Part shown: positions 24,811 through 64,000 of the stretch, in pieces
Layout: each line of letters starts with the position of its first letter
Numbering within the stretch: the stretch's first letter is position 1
Assembly (NCBI GenBank): GCA_037039925.1
Contig: JAXRKP010000131.1
Coordinates: 279,501-343,500, forward strand
Length of the DNA stretch: 64,000 nucleotides
Reading direction: 5' to 3'
Source of the DNA: Doris montereyensis
Lineage: Eukaryota > Mollusca > Gastropoda > Nudibranchia > Dorididae
Notes under the pieces: generated by a model
What the model saw: only the letters and a program-made list of their open reading frames with translations
Told to the model about the DNA's origin: nothing
Databases searched by the model: none
Program-made: the position numbers and the translations under genes

Positions 24811-25486
24811 TCCTACAACAACATTACTTTGGCTTTTTTGGTGGTCATTTTCTCGTAGAAAATTCAATTCAATCAAGTTTGTGATGTGTTGTTTTTTGTG
24901 AGAAATGTGGCAGTTATTGGCATTGTAAATGATAAATTCCTTTTTTAAATGTCCAAATCTCATCCTTCTCCTTGTATTACCAACTGACTCACGCGGCCTT
25001 TATTTCTCTTGTGGTTCATTTAGTTAAAAACATACGAAATTGGCATTCTGAAAAATTACAGCAGCTGGAGTTTTTTTCTTCTGGAGATCCGAACCACAGC
25101 ACAAAAAAACAACACCAAAACATTCTCATCACAACCACCAACAGCTTATATCAAACTACAAGATTTCCTCCTCCTACTACTACTACCACTTAACTGCTGC
25201 TGCTGCTACATCTACCGGTACTACAACTACTACTACATGTAAGTGATAAAGAGTCAAGTCACTGTTGGGTAAAGTCTCTTTATTGACATTATAAGTTATA
25301 ACAAAACCCGAGCCACTGTCTGTTTTGTACACCTTACCTGTTTTATCCTCTGTTGTTATGAAGCGGGTCTTTCTTCTCCTGTTGTAAAGTTGTTACTGTT
25401 GTTGCAGACGATAGATCTAGATCTAAAACTTGTGATCTAGATCTAAATCTATGCAAATTCTAGAATTGAGTTTTCTAATTTGTTTC

Positions 25487-26300
25487 ATGAAACGTCGTCA
25501 TCTTATTGTCAACAGACCAAGTTCTGATCTATACAGTAAATATTAATTTAGGTTTTTATCCTCCAGTCCACTGCTTGAGATTTGCAAAAATGCTATTAAT
25601 AGACATGTCACTGGCGGGAAAAGGTCGCAAATCAATTTGTAATAGGAAAAACCTATAAAATTGTCTCCCATTTCGCCCGACGGACGGCGTTTTTTTGCCG
25701 GCTGTGTTGCCCAACATGGAATGAAGGCCCTTCTCCTGTCAATTTCGGTCTAGTTGTTACAGATCTAGCACTTTCAAAACCTAGCCTAAATCGTTCATCA
25801 ATTCTAGTTTCTTTTCACTATTTTACAGGCATGAGTTTTTCCATCAAGATCTAGAAAAATGGAGATCTAGTAAAATATATATATGTGTGTTAATCTAAAT
25901 CTGAAGTATGTAATATTAATTTAGGTTTTTAATCACTGTTAGACTCACTCGAAATTGTTGAATTGGGTCGCACCATCGAAAAAATGGAGCTGTCACTAAG
26001 TCACTGTGACTTCCTAAAAAAAAAAAAGTCGGCTCTTACTCAGTCTTAGGCTAGAAACACCGGCGTCGGGCCCGACGGTCAGACCCGACCCGACGTTTTT
26101 TTGGGCTGTGCCACGTCGGGTTTCGGGTCCATCCCACATACAACAAAAGCGGAAATCTCTTGTGTTTCACCTGGGTGTTGATCGTCGTTTACGCAAAGAA
26201 TTAATGTTCGTCATCCATTGTCAACAGACCAAGTTCTGAGAAATGCATCCTCCAGTCCACTGCTTGAATTTGAAAAATGCTATTAATAGACATGTGGTAA
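25487..26300. repeat. direct repeat pair flanking GC-rich inserts
   Basis: A block containing CAACAGACCAAGTTCTGA, CCTCCAGTCCACTGCTTGA and ATGCTATTAATAGACATGT occurs at about 25510-25610 and again, with small deletions, at about 26218-26295. The second copy is followed by CGTCGGG/CCCGACC-rich sequence at about 26310-26430, like that near 26060-26125. Probably a decayed transposon or partial duplication. No coding content. Confidence 0.55.
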
Positions 26301-26430
26301 TTTGTATTTTTTTCCACGGAAAATGAACACGTTCTTCCGTCAGCTCCGGGACGTCTTTCGATCCGTCGGGACACTGACACTACTAATGACGCCCCACGGT
26401 ATGTCCGGTCTGTCTCGGGCCCGACCCGGT

Positions 26431-28784
26431 GTACCCTTAGTCTTCTTAGAGTTTAAAATTTTCATGACGTTATAATTTATAAATCTTTTTTTTAAAAAAG
26501 AGGCCTGTAGCATTTAGTTACAGATTTCTCAAATTCTCAAAGCGGCGAATTCCTTCGATGTTTTCCTTAGTTTTAAATTAATAGTTAATACATTAATAGA
26601 TCACAACTTGTAAAGTGTTTACAGTATGGATAGTTTGACCTCAACATCAGACTGATTTTCCAGTGGCGTAGCACAGGGTGTATATTATTAAAAGGAGGAT
26701 GTTTGGCATATTGTTGAATTTGAATAGCGTTGTAAATTACAATGTAATTGTAATATTTTAATAATAATAAATATTATCTTAGAACAGAATTAAAAACAAA
26801 ATCGATCTTGAATAGGCCTTTTTGTACTGAATTTTAATTAAACCTTCCACTTCCTGATACAATATCAATATCATGAATACTGTATATATGTACAAGTTGT
26901 AGGCTTGGGACTGCCTTCGGCCCGTTTGAGTGTATAATTTATAAAGAGAGGGAATTGATAAAAATAAATTTGATGGGATAATTATGGTTTATATTTATAT
27001 TATAGGCCTACCATATCAATATAAACATACGGGAAAAGGTTGAATCAAGTGCAGGTTTTATCAAGTATGCTCTTGCATTGAATCTGACGATTTATTTGGT
27101 TGAAGCTGAAGGAAATGAAGCCCGTCCTTTCGCCAATATTTTTCTTCTAAGATTCTACTAAGCGTATAATTACATTATCTTCACATTTCATGAAGAGATT
27201 TATCAATTTCATTACTACTTATAATTATATAGCCGTACGTGTACTGTAGTAACTGTACTGTAAGTAGTGTAAGCTCCTCGACGTGTAAAAGCTTAAAAGC
27301 TGTGTTTTCCATTAACTTTGGCCCACACAAGTTCTGGGTTTAATTTAATATGTGAATGATAAGGATGCAATCGAAGACAAGTGTGTCTGATCTGATAATG
27401 ATATGATGAGATTGAGAATAAATAATTTTTGTCGATGTCGAATGTTTTCGTTTTCTTGTTTTTTCTTATGTTTTCTTGGGTTTTTTTTCTTATTACTATT
27501 ACTACTATTAGACTAGAGTTAGAAAAGTAGTTCTGGTTTAAGATGATTTGGATTGTATCTAATACTACTAATTTACTAATAGTAATAGTAATTGTAAGGA
27601 ACACTTTTCCTTGTTAATGTTAGCCATGCCTTGATATTATAATTAAATAATCCTCTCTCCTGCTGCTCATCGCTTTTTGCTTCTCGGGGAAAATATCCCA
27701 ACAATTTCAATTCATGCAATGCTTCAAATTGTAACATTTCTTTGCAATGCAAATCCATAACGAAAAGCTATCAATCAGCTTAGTGTTACATGTACTATTA
27801 CTATTACTAATTAGTTATTAGTATACACAAGAACGAAAATTATGACTGCTCCTTGAATACAAATACTCTGTGATTAGTGTGATTCAAACCTTTCGAAATC
27901 AGAAATTATTGACCTGAACTCACGTGTTTCTTGGTAAAAACATGACATGAGATGAGGACATGGACATTGTTTTCACAGCGAGTGCTCACAGTCACAGTAC
28001 ACTCTTACAGTACACGGAGTCAAAACACATTGTCTAAATTAAGTACATGTATACTGTCGTAAACCATCTAAATATTAATCCTAATGTTATGACCATTTTT
28101 GATTTTTTTTTATATAGCATAAAGAAGCAAACATATTCAATTTCCAAAGGAGCAAAAATATGCTATATAACGTTATGGATAATTTAAGCCTACCTGCAAA
28201 ATTCCATTAAATTTTATCAGTTTAGAGTTTAAAAAAAGATATAGTATAGTGCCGTTTCTGTGGGCACCAATTTTGGAACGGGCTATAGTAGTACTAGTAC
28301 TAGAGTAGTAGTACTTAGTAGTAGTACACTAGTAGTAGTGTATGTGGGTCTAAGTGTGTCGTCACAGGATAGCGCCAATCCTACTCTCTTTTAATTATTT
28401 TTTACATTTACATGACGTAATGACGTATTATTACATTAAAGTACTGTACTGTTAGTAGTATTAGTAGTAAGGAGGCTATGCGATCTACAATGTTTTAAAT
28501 GTTAAAGCTTTTCACGTCGATAGAATTGCGTTTTGTTTTCGGCGCAAAGTCCTACTTTTATTTACTACATTATAGTATACTACAAATATATTTTTAAACA
28601 GATTTGTAAAAACCCCGTTGTGTCCGATGCCGTTACTTGTGTAGGTGAGCTCCACTGTATTACAAAAAATAATTACATGTACATGTAATTGTAATAACAT
28701 ACATGTAATATAATGAACCTCCTGCTCAGGACACTGACCAACAAAACTGGATGTTTGTTTCATTGAAAGTTACCCCATTCATCA
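26431..28784. other. non-coding DNA, no gene recognised
   Basis: AT-rich with scattered TAGTAGTA/TACTACTA words. Contains the right end of the candidate CAGTGGAGCTC element at 28647-28657. Short open frames have no recognisable content. Confidence 0.4.
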
Positions 28785-28915
28785 TATTGCGGTGATCTCA
28801 GGGGAGGGGGGGTTAAGAGGTGAAACAACAAGCGAAAGATAAGTGAAGGAGTGGAAGGAGTGAAAGTAGAGAAGTACATTGTACCTACCACTACCAGCAG
28901 AGCCCATCAACCGCC
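28785..28915 (+). repeat. ~80-bp dispersed repeat, copy 3
   Basis: Contains GGTGATCTCAGG, then a G run, then AAGAGGTGAAACAACAAGCG, a GTGAAGG-rich purine stretch and a CCTACCA-type end. Same family as the copy at 663. Confidence 0.55.
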
Positions 28916-29143
28916 CACCACACAAAACTGGGGCTAATATTATTAATATTTTAATAATGTATTTATTAAGTTATATGATGCATTCAAATGTCGGCACCCT
29001 GATTAATATCTTTTTCGCGCCTTAAATTTGACATTTTGGGTTATTTTGTTCTAGTTTTAGCAATTCAAATAAGTATGAAAAGTTTGTTGTTTTATGTTTT
29101 CTTTTTTGGAGTTTTGACAGCTAATATTAAAATAATAATATAG

Positions 29144-29415
29144 TGGCATCGGTGGCCGAGCGGTTAGGCTGCCGAAACTGGGGAGATCCCGATTTCAAAT
29201 CCTAGCAAAGCCAGGTCCGACGTGTTCCTTGGGAAACACACGTAACACGCATTTTCCTCATTCTACCCAGGTGCAAATGGGTACAAGCACTAACTTGGGA
29301 GCAAAACCTGCGTCAGACTAGCGGCCTGTCCAGGTGATTATTAACACCTTTTCCGCTTCTCGCTTAGAAACCAAGGTAAGCTCCGGCTCCATGGGCCTTG
29401 AAGGAACTTATTACT
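29144..29415 (+). mobile_element. tRNA-derived SINE, family 1, copy 2
   Basis: Head GGCATCGGTGGCCGAGCGG followed by a decayed box B (ATTTCAAATCC), the central block CCCAGGTGCAAATGGGTACA, and the end CTCCATGGGCCTTGAAGG. It shares block order and spacing with the copy at 15001. Confidence 0.85.
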
Positions 29416-31140
29416 AAAATAATATAGCCGAGCCAGACTGTTCAAATGCCTGCAATAAAGGATTTTTTTCTATGTATTTTAATAATAATATGGGACCTTG
29501 AGATTTATTGAGTGCCTGCTATAAACTGGATGCCAGTTATATCAGTTATTTATTATTAAGAAGTGGGGACTACTGTAAGGAAACAAAAACTCCACTGTCA
29601 CTTTTTTTTATGTCTCGTCTTTTCTACTGCATGCATTTGTAGACTTTGTCCCAAACAAAATGAATCTCCGTAAATTGTTAAAGGTGACGTAAATAATCTT
29701 TGTGATACCTATAACTAGAGTAGAAAGAGAAAAAACTATTGTATTTAACAGTTGAATGTGCGTGTGTGAATGTATTCTTGTAAAAATATTTTGTCTCGAA
29801 ATATGTATTCTACAAAATTCATTAAAAAAAAACTACTACTTTAAGACAATATGAAAAACATACTCCTCTTTAAAAACAGTGGTACTCTAATTCTAAAGTA
29901 AATGTAGATGAAACTCTTGTTTTATAATGACTTTAATTTAAATAATCACCTTAGGATTCCTAATGCTAACTGTGGATCAAAACTCGCCCCCATAAATGAT
30001 ATTACTACGATACTACCCACATAAATGATTTCTATATTACTTATTTTTTGTCCTTTAAAATGAAATAGAACTATCAACCAGTTTTACTTTATAGAAAGAT
30101 TATAAAGGGGTCACACAAACTCATAATGAAGAAAGTCAAAAGCAATGAAAGAAGTCAAGACACTGGAATGCCAACTAATCAAAGCAAGGGGATTTACCAG
30201 ATATTAACCGTAATATTGGTACTACTAAAGAATGTCACTTAATACTTAAATTGTTAAACCTCAATATAACCCTATGATTTGCATGGCTGTACATTGTACA
30301 TGTATCATCATGAATAAACATTGAATGGTCAGAGCTTTCTTCCCGTCTTCCTTTCACTTCCAAAAGCAATGTATGCACGCATATTAATATTATATAATAA
30401 ACCATCCTCAAAGTTCGTCAAAGACCTTCCTCAATAGAAATGGAGTCTGCAAGTCAATTCTCAGCTGCAATCATCTGTTTTAGTATAGCGGTCTGTTCTT
30501 TCCTTTTTCACTATCTGGGCTCAGACTCAGATAAAGTCATTGGACGACCACCATACGGTCTTCTGCTTATTTGCAAAGCCCTGACCTAGCATTTGGTCTT
30601 TGATGTGATGTTACGCAACAGCCACCCTCCAAGTCAGCTCAGCTCAGACTAAATTTACTAAATTATTCTATAAAATGTTACACGTAAAATGCAGACACAC
30701 CAGTGCGCATTGCATGTTGACTTTTGCATGTCTGTTGATGAGGTTTTATTATGTTATTAAATTATGAAGGCTAAAGGGGTTTATCAACACATTCTTAAAA
30801 TGGCATAGCCGAATGTGATGTAAGCAGAGAGCGTAACATCGCACGACCCTCCATCTTATTGTCTCCCTTGTACATCAATCCTGACTGGACACATTGGGTT
30901 AACACACTCATCGCTTTCAAGGCACAACTAGCCAATGAGTGGCAAGTAAACAAGCAACTGGAACCAACATTCAGGATTCAAATGGGCATCACAGCTACAT
31001 ACTTTTAAGTTCTACAATTCTATATTTGTGCCCTTATAACTTAGTTATAGATCTATTATTAATATTAGTATTACAAGAGTGAAAAATACAAAATTTTGGA
31101 TAGATTGTAATGCAAGAGAAAATGAGGGACAGCGGTCCAT
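29416..31140. other. AT-rich intergenic DNA downstream of eEF1G
   Basis: No gene recognised. Lies beyond the 3' end of the minus-strand eEF1G gene. Confidence 0.45.
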
Positions 31141-31149
31141 AAAATCGTT

Positions 31150-31400
31150 GATTTGTGCCACGACAGGTTAAATCTTAAAAAAAAAATTTGGGTACATCCT
31201 ATCCTCACCCCTTTGGTCTAGGCAGATGGATCTACACCTAGTCCCATTAGAGACAGACGATAAAAAAAAAAAGATCCCGGGTGCAGGTCACAGCACTCTG
31301 CGCAAGTTAAAAGATCCTCGAGTGTTAAGTCCCGGCAAAATTAAAAATCCCACCAGACCCCAAGATCTCCTTCGTCATGGATGTGGGTAAAATCAAATTG
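31150..31400 (+). mobile_element. retroposon fragment, family 2, copy 1
   Basis: Contains TTTGGTCTAGGCAGATGGAT, CTACACCTAGT, AGAGACAGACGATAAA, and CTCTGCGCAAGTTAAAAGAT. The same blocks in the same order are seen on the minus strand at 60195-60424, where a tRNA-like head is present. The head is not clear here, so this copy is 5'-truncated. Confidence 0.6.
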
Positions 31401-31631
31401 AATCAAAAACCCAGTTCACAATTTATTTTTTCTACTTTTCAGTTAGGACTGGTACATCTTGCAATGATTATATAATATAGCATAAACTATCACTTAAAAA
31501 CAATCCATGTGTATTAAGAGATGAAGCTACAAACATTCCCAAAATGCAGGCTTGCTTTGACAACCCTTCATGAGTCTCGATAAGTATAAATAAAGGAAGT
31601 CAAACGTCAAAAAAAGTGATGGGGGAAATAG

Positions 31632-31637
31632 TTTATT
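31632..31637 (-). terminator. alternative poly(A) signal AATAAA
   Basis: AATAAA on the minus strand about 130 bases past the eEF1G stop. It would give a 3' UTR of about 150 nt. It competes with the nearer hexamer at 31759-31764. Confidence 0.4.
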
Positions 31638-31758
31638 GCATTCGCACTTCTGTGATTAGTCCTTGGGACAGGCCTTGTCACAGACATCTCACACAATGAT
31701 CATTGACGGCAGACAAGAAATCATATTCGACTCCAAAAACCAACAGTCAGCCAGTTCC

Positions 31759-31764
31759 TTTATT
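31759..31764 (-). terminator. poly(A) signal AATAAA next to eEF1G stop
   Basis: A canonical hexamer starting five bases after the eEF1G TAA. If used, the 3' UTR would be only about 25-35 nt, very short but possible for a translation-factor mRNA. Confidence 0.45.
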
Positions 31765-31768
31765 GTCT

Positions 31769-60610
<28,842 letters not shown>

Positions 60611-63160
60611 CTGTAAATTTCAAATTTGTTGTCAAGATATTTATGAGATGGTAGAAACTTTTAAATTATAATGCATAATCCAAAATCACTTCACCACGAC
60701 ATTAATTAATTAGCAGTCAAACAATCAAATTTGGTGCGTTAACAAATCCTTGGTCAAATGTTATGTCGATTTGACTCTTGATTAATTGGGAAAAAAAAAA
60801 TTGCTTAAGATTTAGTGGACTAAATGTCAAAACATTATTTTTTCCGCTTCCTGTTATCATAGTCAAATTTATGTTCATTTAATCTTTTCTTAAATTCTTG
60901 CCAGTTACAAATACTGTCGCTACTTAACTGAGGAAAGAGATGGAGAGACACAAAAAGTGTAAAAGGAACTACTCCTTTGAAATATAAATGAAACCCTCTT
61001 TTATCAACGAAATCACTGCATTTTGCCTTCATCTGGGCTGTATTGGAGCAGTATCACCAAAATGTATGTAGTTTTGAACAACTAGATATACACATACTTG
61101 TACATTTTAACAGAAATGACACAAATTATTTTACGTCACTTAACTTCAAGCCACAGGATTACCTAATGTCTTTTTTATCGAATATGGAGTCAACTCAAAA
61201 CCAGACTCATTTTGAGGGTATCTGTATTACCCATCTAAGCACAGAAAAAAACTAGGAATTGACATTACAAGGAAGCAAGCGGCAGACTGCAAATGCCAGC
61301 CTTTCGGCTTTGAAAAGTGTGGTTATTGTAGCTTCACAGGGGTTGAATAATGCATTAGAGCCCCATGGCGCATTCTGCCCACAACTATTATCTAGATCTA
61401 GAACATTAGATCTTTTCAAAAACTTTTCCATAGAGTATGGGCACATCCAAGAGACATGATTACTGAGATAAAAAGTTGGAGCTCAGGTTTGGGGGGGGGG
61501 GGGGTGTCATTGACAAGTTGCCTTCAGTTGCAGCAGTATTTCCTGATTTTAACTGAAGAAAAGCGCAGCTTGTTGCCCCCATCACGAAACCAGCAATGGG
61601 CATGTGACCATGTGGTTCCTTGTTACTAGCAAAGCGCTGTACAGCTAGCATTATGTCTTAATCAAGGCATTAGCGGGAAGGTTACACATTCATCGGTCAT
61701 GTTAACAGTTATGCAATAAATCCAAACCTGCCACTCTAATTTAAAAATCAGGACCTACATGTAAAAAAAGTCAGGATCCTTTGCTACAGGGGAGTCATAT
61801 TGTTTCAAAGATTTTAATCGACTTGATTTAGATCTATTAGATCTACTTAAGAGTACAGTACAGATACAGATCATCTAGACCTAGATGTCCCTAATACTAG
61901 GACGTTTAGATCTAGATCTAACAAGATATTGAATATCAGCGAAGCCTTCTGCTTGATCAGTTTAAAATTCAAGGCTCTAGTAATCGCGGTAGGCCTCAAT
62001 AACATGTAATCATACAACGATTTTTGAAGTCTCGAACAACTACAGCACGAGTACTCTGAAGAATGGACAGAGAAAAATATATTAGTATTAGCGAAGAATC
62101 GATACACCATTATTCATAATAACATGAATCCTGGATAGGAACGACATCCGGCTATAGGCGATTAAAAACAAATGTCGGGATGAGCCAACGGAAAATAGTA
62201 ATTTTGCAAATTTTCGTTAAAAAATCGGGATAAGCGGCAGATCTGAATAACCCCACGGAGCACGCATCTTGTAGCCCTGGCCGTCTCCACCGGGCAACCC
62301 TGCCGTCATTGAACGTAAAGCGAAGGTAAGACTGGCTCTGACCAGATGATTGACATCTGGTCCTTCAGTCACAAGCCTAGAACTGTGTTGTGTAGAGTTG
62401 GTTATTGTGTGGTCATTGCGTTAGCACAGAAAGTTATGCATTTATCGTTATATAATAAAAAGCATTTTCTTGACAGATGACAAGGTAAATTAGTCTGACG
62501 TAAATTTGTTTTCCTCAATAAGAGATATAATTTGTTACATACACTTTTTGGAATGTTTCCTTATTGTTCAAAAGCATTTAATTTAGCACATTCCCGCTGA
62601 TATCAATACATTGTGTGAAACTAGAAACTCAAGGAAATGATTTCAACCTATAGATGTGAAATCCATCCCCCAAGGACACACACATTTCATGCACATTACT
62701 GACCCATCAGTCTTTACAAGAGCTTGCAATTTTCTTTATGTCTTGACAAAAAGTTAGCAGATGACCATGTTTCAAAGGCTTCTATGGTCGCATAATGATG
62801 AAATCCATTCAAATTACAAGCAAAGGGCAGGAAAAAGTGGATGGTTGAGACAAGATTTATTGTGGGAAATTCCGTTTCCACATTTTACTGTGAATCATTT
62901 GTCAAAGGACAGACTTGGGGGAAACTTCCTTTCTCATCTCTTTCTTGTTGGTCGGTAGGAGCATGTGGCAGCCTCAGTTTTATTCATCACCAACATGCAA
63001 ACCATGAATTCAATGTCTGTGGCTATGTAGCAATATTAGATCTCCGAAAAAAGAGGGAACGATCTATTTACCACCTAGCCTGATCAGCTAAGATTCTGGA
63101 CTGCCATTCGAAACACGTGCCGACATGCAAGTGATTTGTATAGTGTGGAATATTTTCATT
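60611..63160. other. eEF1G upstream intron or flank, no gene recognised
   Basis: Searched on the minus strand for the missing eEF1G start (a PEFLKKFP-like block before VPAFEG); none was seen. AGATCTAGATCT words occur near 61390-61400 and 61905-61920, and a G run at about 61490-61504. Short open frames (for example 61259-61459 on plus) have no known domain. Confidence 0.4.
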
Positions 63161-63165
63161 TCAGC

Positions 63166-63375
63166 TCGAGTTCTCTCTCTTTGTCAGTCTGTCTGTCTCT
63201 CTCTACCTCTCTGGCTGACTGTCCCTGTCTGTCTCTCTTTCTGTGCCTGTCTGTCCATCTCTCTTTCTCTGCCTCTCTTTCTTTCTGTCTCTCGGCTTTC
63301 TACTTTCTGTCTCTCTCTTTCCATCTATCATTTTCTCTCTCACTTTCTTTCTCTATCTCTCCCTCTCCCTCCCCG
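63166..63375. repeat. CT-rich low-complexity tract
   Basis: About 210 bp of CTCTCT/CTGTCT runs on the plus strand. Leu/Ser/Cys-rich open frames through it are artefacts. Confidence 0.9.
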
Positions 63376-64000
63376 GGCTCTCATTGGTCAGTATTATATT
63401 CATCCACACATACTTGTCATCTAATAGTATTGAAATGGGAGGACAAATCAATTTACAGTTCATGTAAATGTGGGGATGCCTGGTGGCTAAATGCGCGCCT
63501 TCGCAGTCTAGGGCATGATTTATCCAAGTCCAAAAAAGTCGCTTTCTGTTGGTCAAGCATAATGCAGATTTATTGGCTAATCAATAAAAGCTTAATACCA
63601 ATCAAATAAAAAGTTCACATTCCCATCTCAATTGAGCTGTCAGTCAGTCACGATGGTCCTTATATGGCGATACCCAAATGCCAAATTTTACACCTGTTGC
63701 CGGTCACTGTCAACTGTCAGAGGTGTGGGAAGTGATCAGCAAAGCTGGCCAGACCTCAGTCTGGACACACCCCCAAAATCAGGAAAAACGTACATGTATG
63801 TCCGCACATTTCTCGGGTAAACAAACCAACATAGATGTACGTCCCTGCGTGCTTCTTGAGTTAATAGACGGATTTCGGTCAGTTCAGGGATGGATGATGC
63901 TAGCTTTATTTTTAGAAGTTAAAATAATGGCTGGACCCTGCTGGACCCTACTAGCCCCTACTCAATACGAATTCAAGACCATTTGAATGACTTCACTACG
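63376..64000. other. end of window, no feature recognised
   Basis: Unremarkable sequence. Open frames at 63632-63986 overlap each other and show no recognised domain. GTGGCTAAATGCGCGCC near 63482 is faintly tRNA-like but too short to call. Confidence 0.35.

Larger units (their letters stand above)
22434..28657. mobile_element. possible TIR pair (CAGTGGAGCTC) with TA target sites
   Basis: CAGTGGAGCTC begins at 22434, preceded by TA at 22432-22433. The exact inverse ends at 28657 and is followed by TA at 28658-28659. Inverted ends starting CAGTG with TA duplications are the signature of the Tc1/mariner/pogo superfamily. The 6.2-kb interior is a mixture of other relics and holds no recognised pogo transposase, so this may be one expanded element, two solo ends of the same family, or coincidence. 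Confidence 0.4.

Noticed and set aside
61259..61459. 66-residue plus-strand frame with opposing 64-residue frame
   Set aside because: Reasonable composition but no acceptor/donor context and no family recognised; lies in presumed eEF1G intron.
62275..62345. Possible plus-strand exon ending AAAGCGAAG|GTAAGA
   Set aside because: The donor-like site is good, but the upstream peptide is short with no known family and no matching acceptor stands out.
63125..63609. 157-residue Leu/Ser/Cys-rich frame
   Set aside because: Mostly low-complexity CT-rich tract; overlapping frames of the same composition exist in parallel.
60611..64000. First exon(s) of eEF1G
   Set aside because: No minus-strand segment with the conserved start (a PEFLKKFP-like block, donor after a Lys codon) was found, so it is placed outside the window.

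Overview
The window is animal nuclear DNA: AT-rich, intron-rich, full of microsatellites, minisatellites, tRNA-derived SINEs and decayed LINEs, with no bacterial-style gene packing. The SINE and LINE types and the frequent AGATCTAGATCT words suggest a marine invertebrate, possibly a gastropod mollusc. That taxonomic guess is weak. The only gene identified with confidence is eukaryotic translation elongation factor 1 gamma (eEF1G), on the minus strand from 60610 down to the stop at 31769. Nine coding exons were assembled with GT/AG borders and matching phases. About 57 N-terminal residues are missing and presumably lie beyond 64000. One exon (53328-53456) lacks a single base relative to the conserved reading frame.

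The most interesting object is the last eEF1G intron (31919-46626, about 14.7 kb). On the eEF1G sense strand it holds 21 copies of a roughly 61-nt element with the layout of a box C/D snoRNA: short terminal stem, C box AUGAUGA, D box CUGA, and a 12-nt guide next to the D box complementary to the ACGGCGAGUGAA segment near the 5' end of 28S rRNA. From about 37.7 kb the copies form a higher-order A-B-C repeat with a period near 1.95 kb. One copy is a B/C recombinant, one is truncated and one has a damaged C box. A second intron (49693-52066) carries two diverged copies of a 126-132-nt element with hairpin-H box-hairpin-ACA architecture and base-pair-preserving differences, i.e. an H/ACA snoRNA pair. 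eEF1G therefore looks like a snoRNA host gene of unusual size.

Layout: 1-8 kb is AT-rich non-coding DNA with a SINE, a 39-bp minisatellite and a LINE relic. 8-10 kb holds a long (AT)n tract and two candidate terminal exons of unidentified genes, one on each strand. 11.8-13.3 kb is a 22-bp minisatellite whose unit carries a consensus 5' splice site. 15-29 kb is a transposon graveyard: a SINE, LINE reverse transcriptase relics, a possible P-element-like transposase relic, two terminal-inverted-repeat pairs, and ACT/AGT-rich short repeats. 29-31.7 kb holds two SINEs and the eEF1G 3' flank. 31.8-46.6 kb is the last exon and the snoRNA-array intron. 46.6-60.6 kb holds the remaining eEF1G exons, whose introns contain a ~1-kb repeat in four copies, LINE relics and an ~80-bp dispersed repeat. 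60.6-64 kb has a CT-rich tract and no recognised gene.
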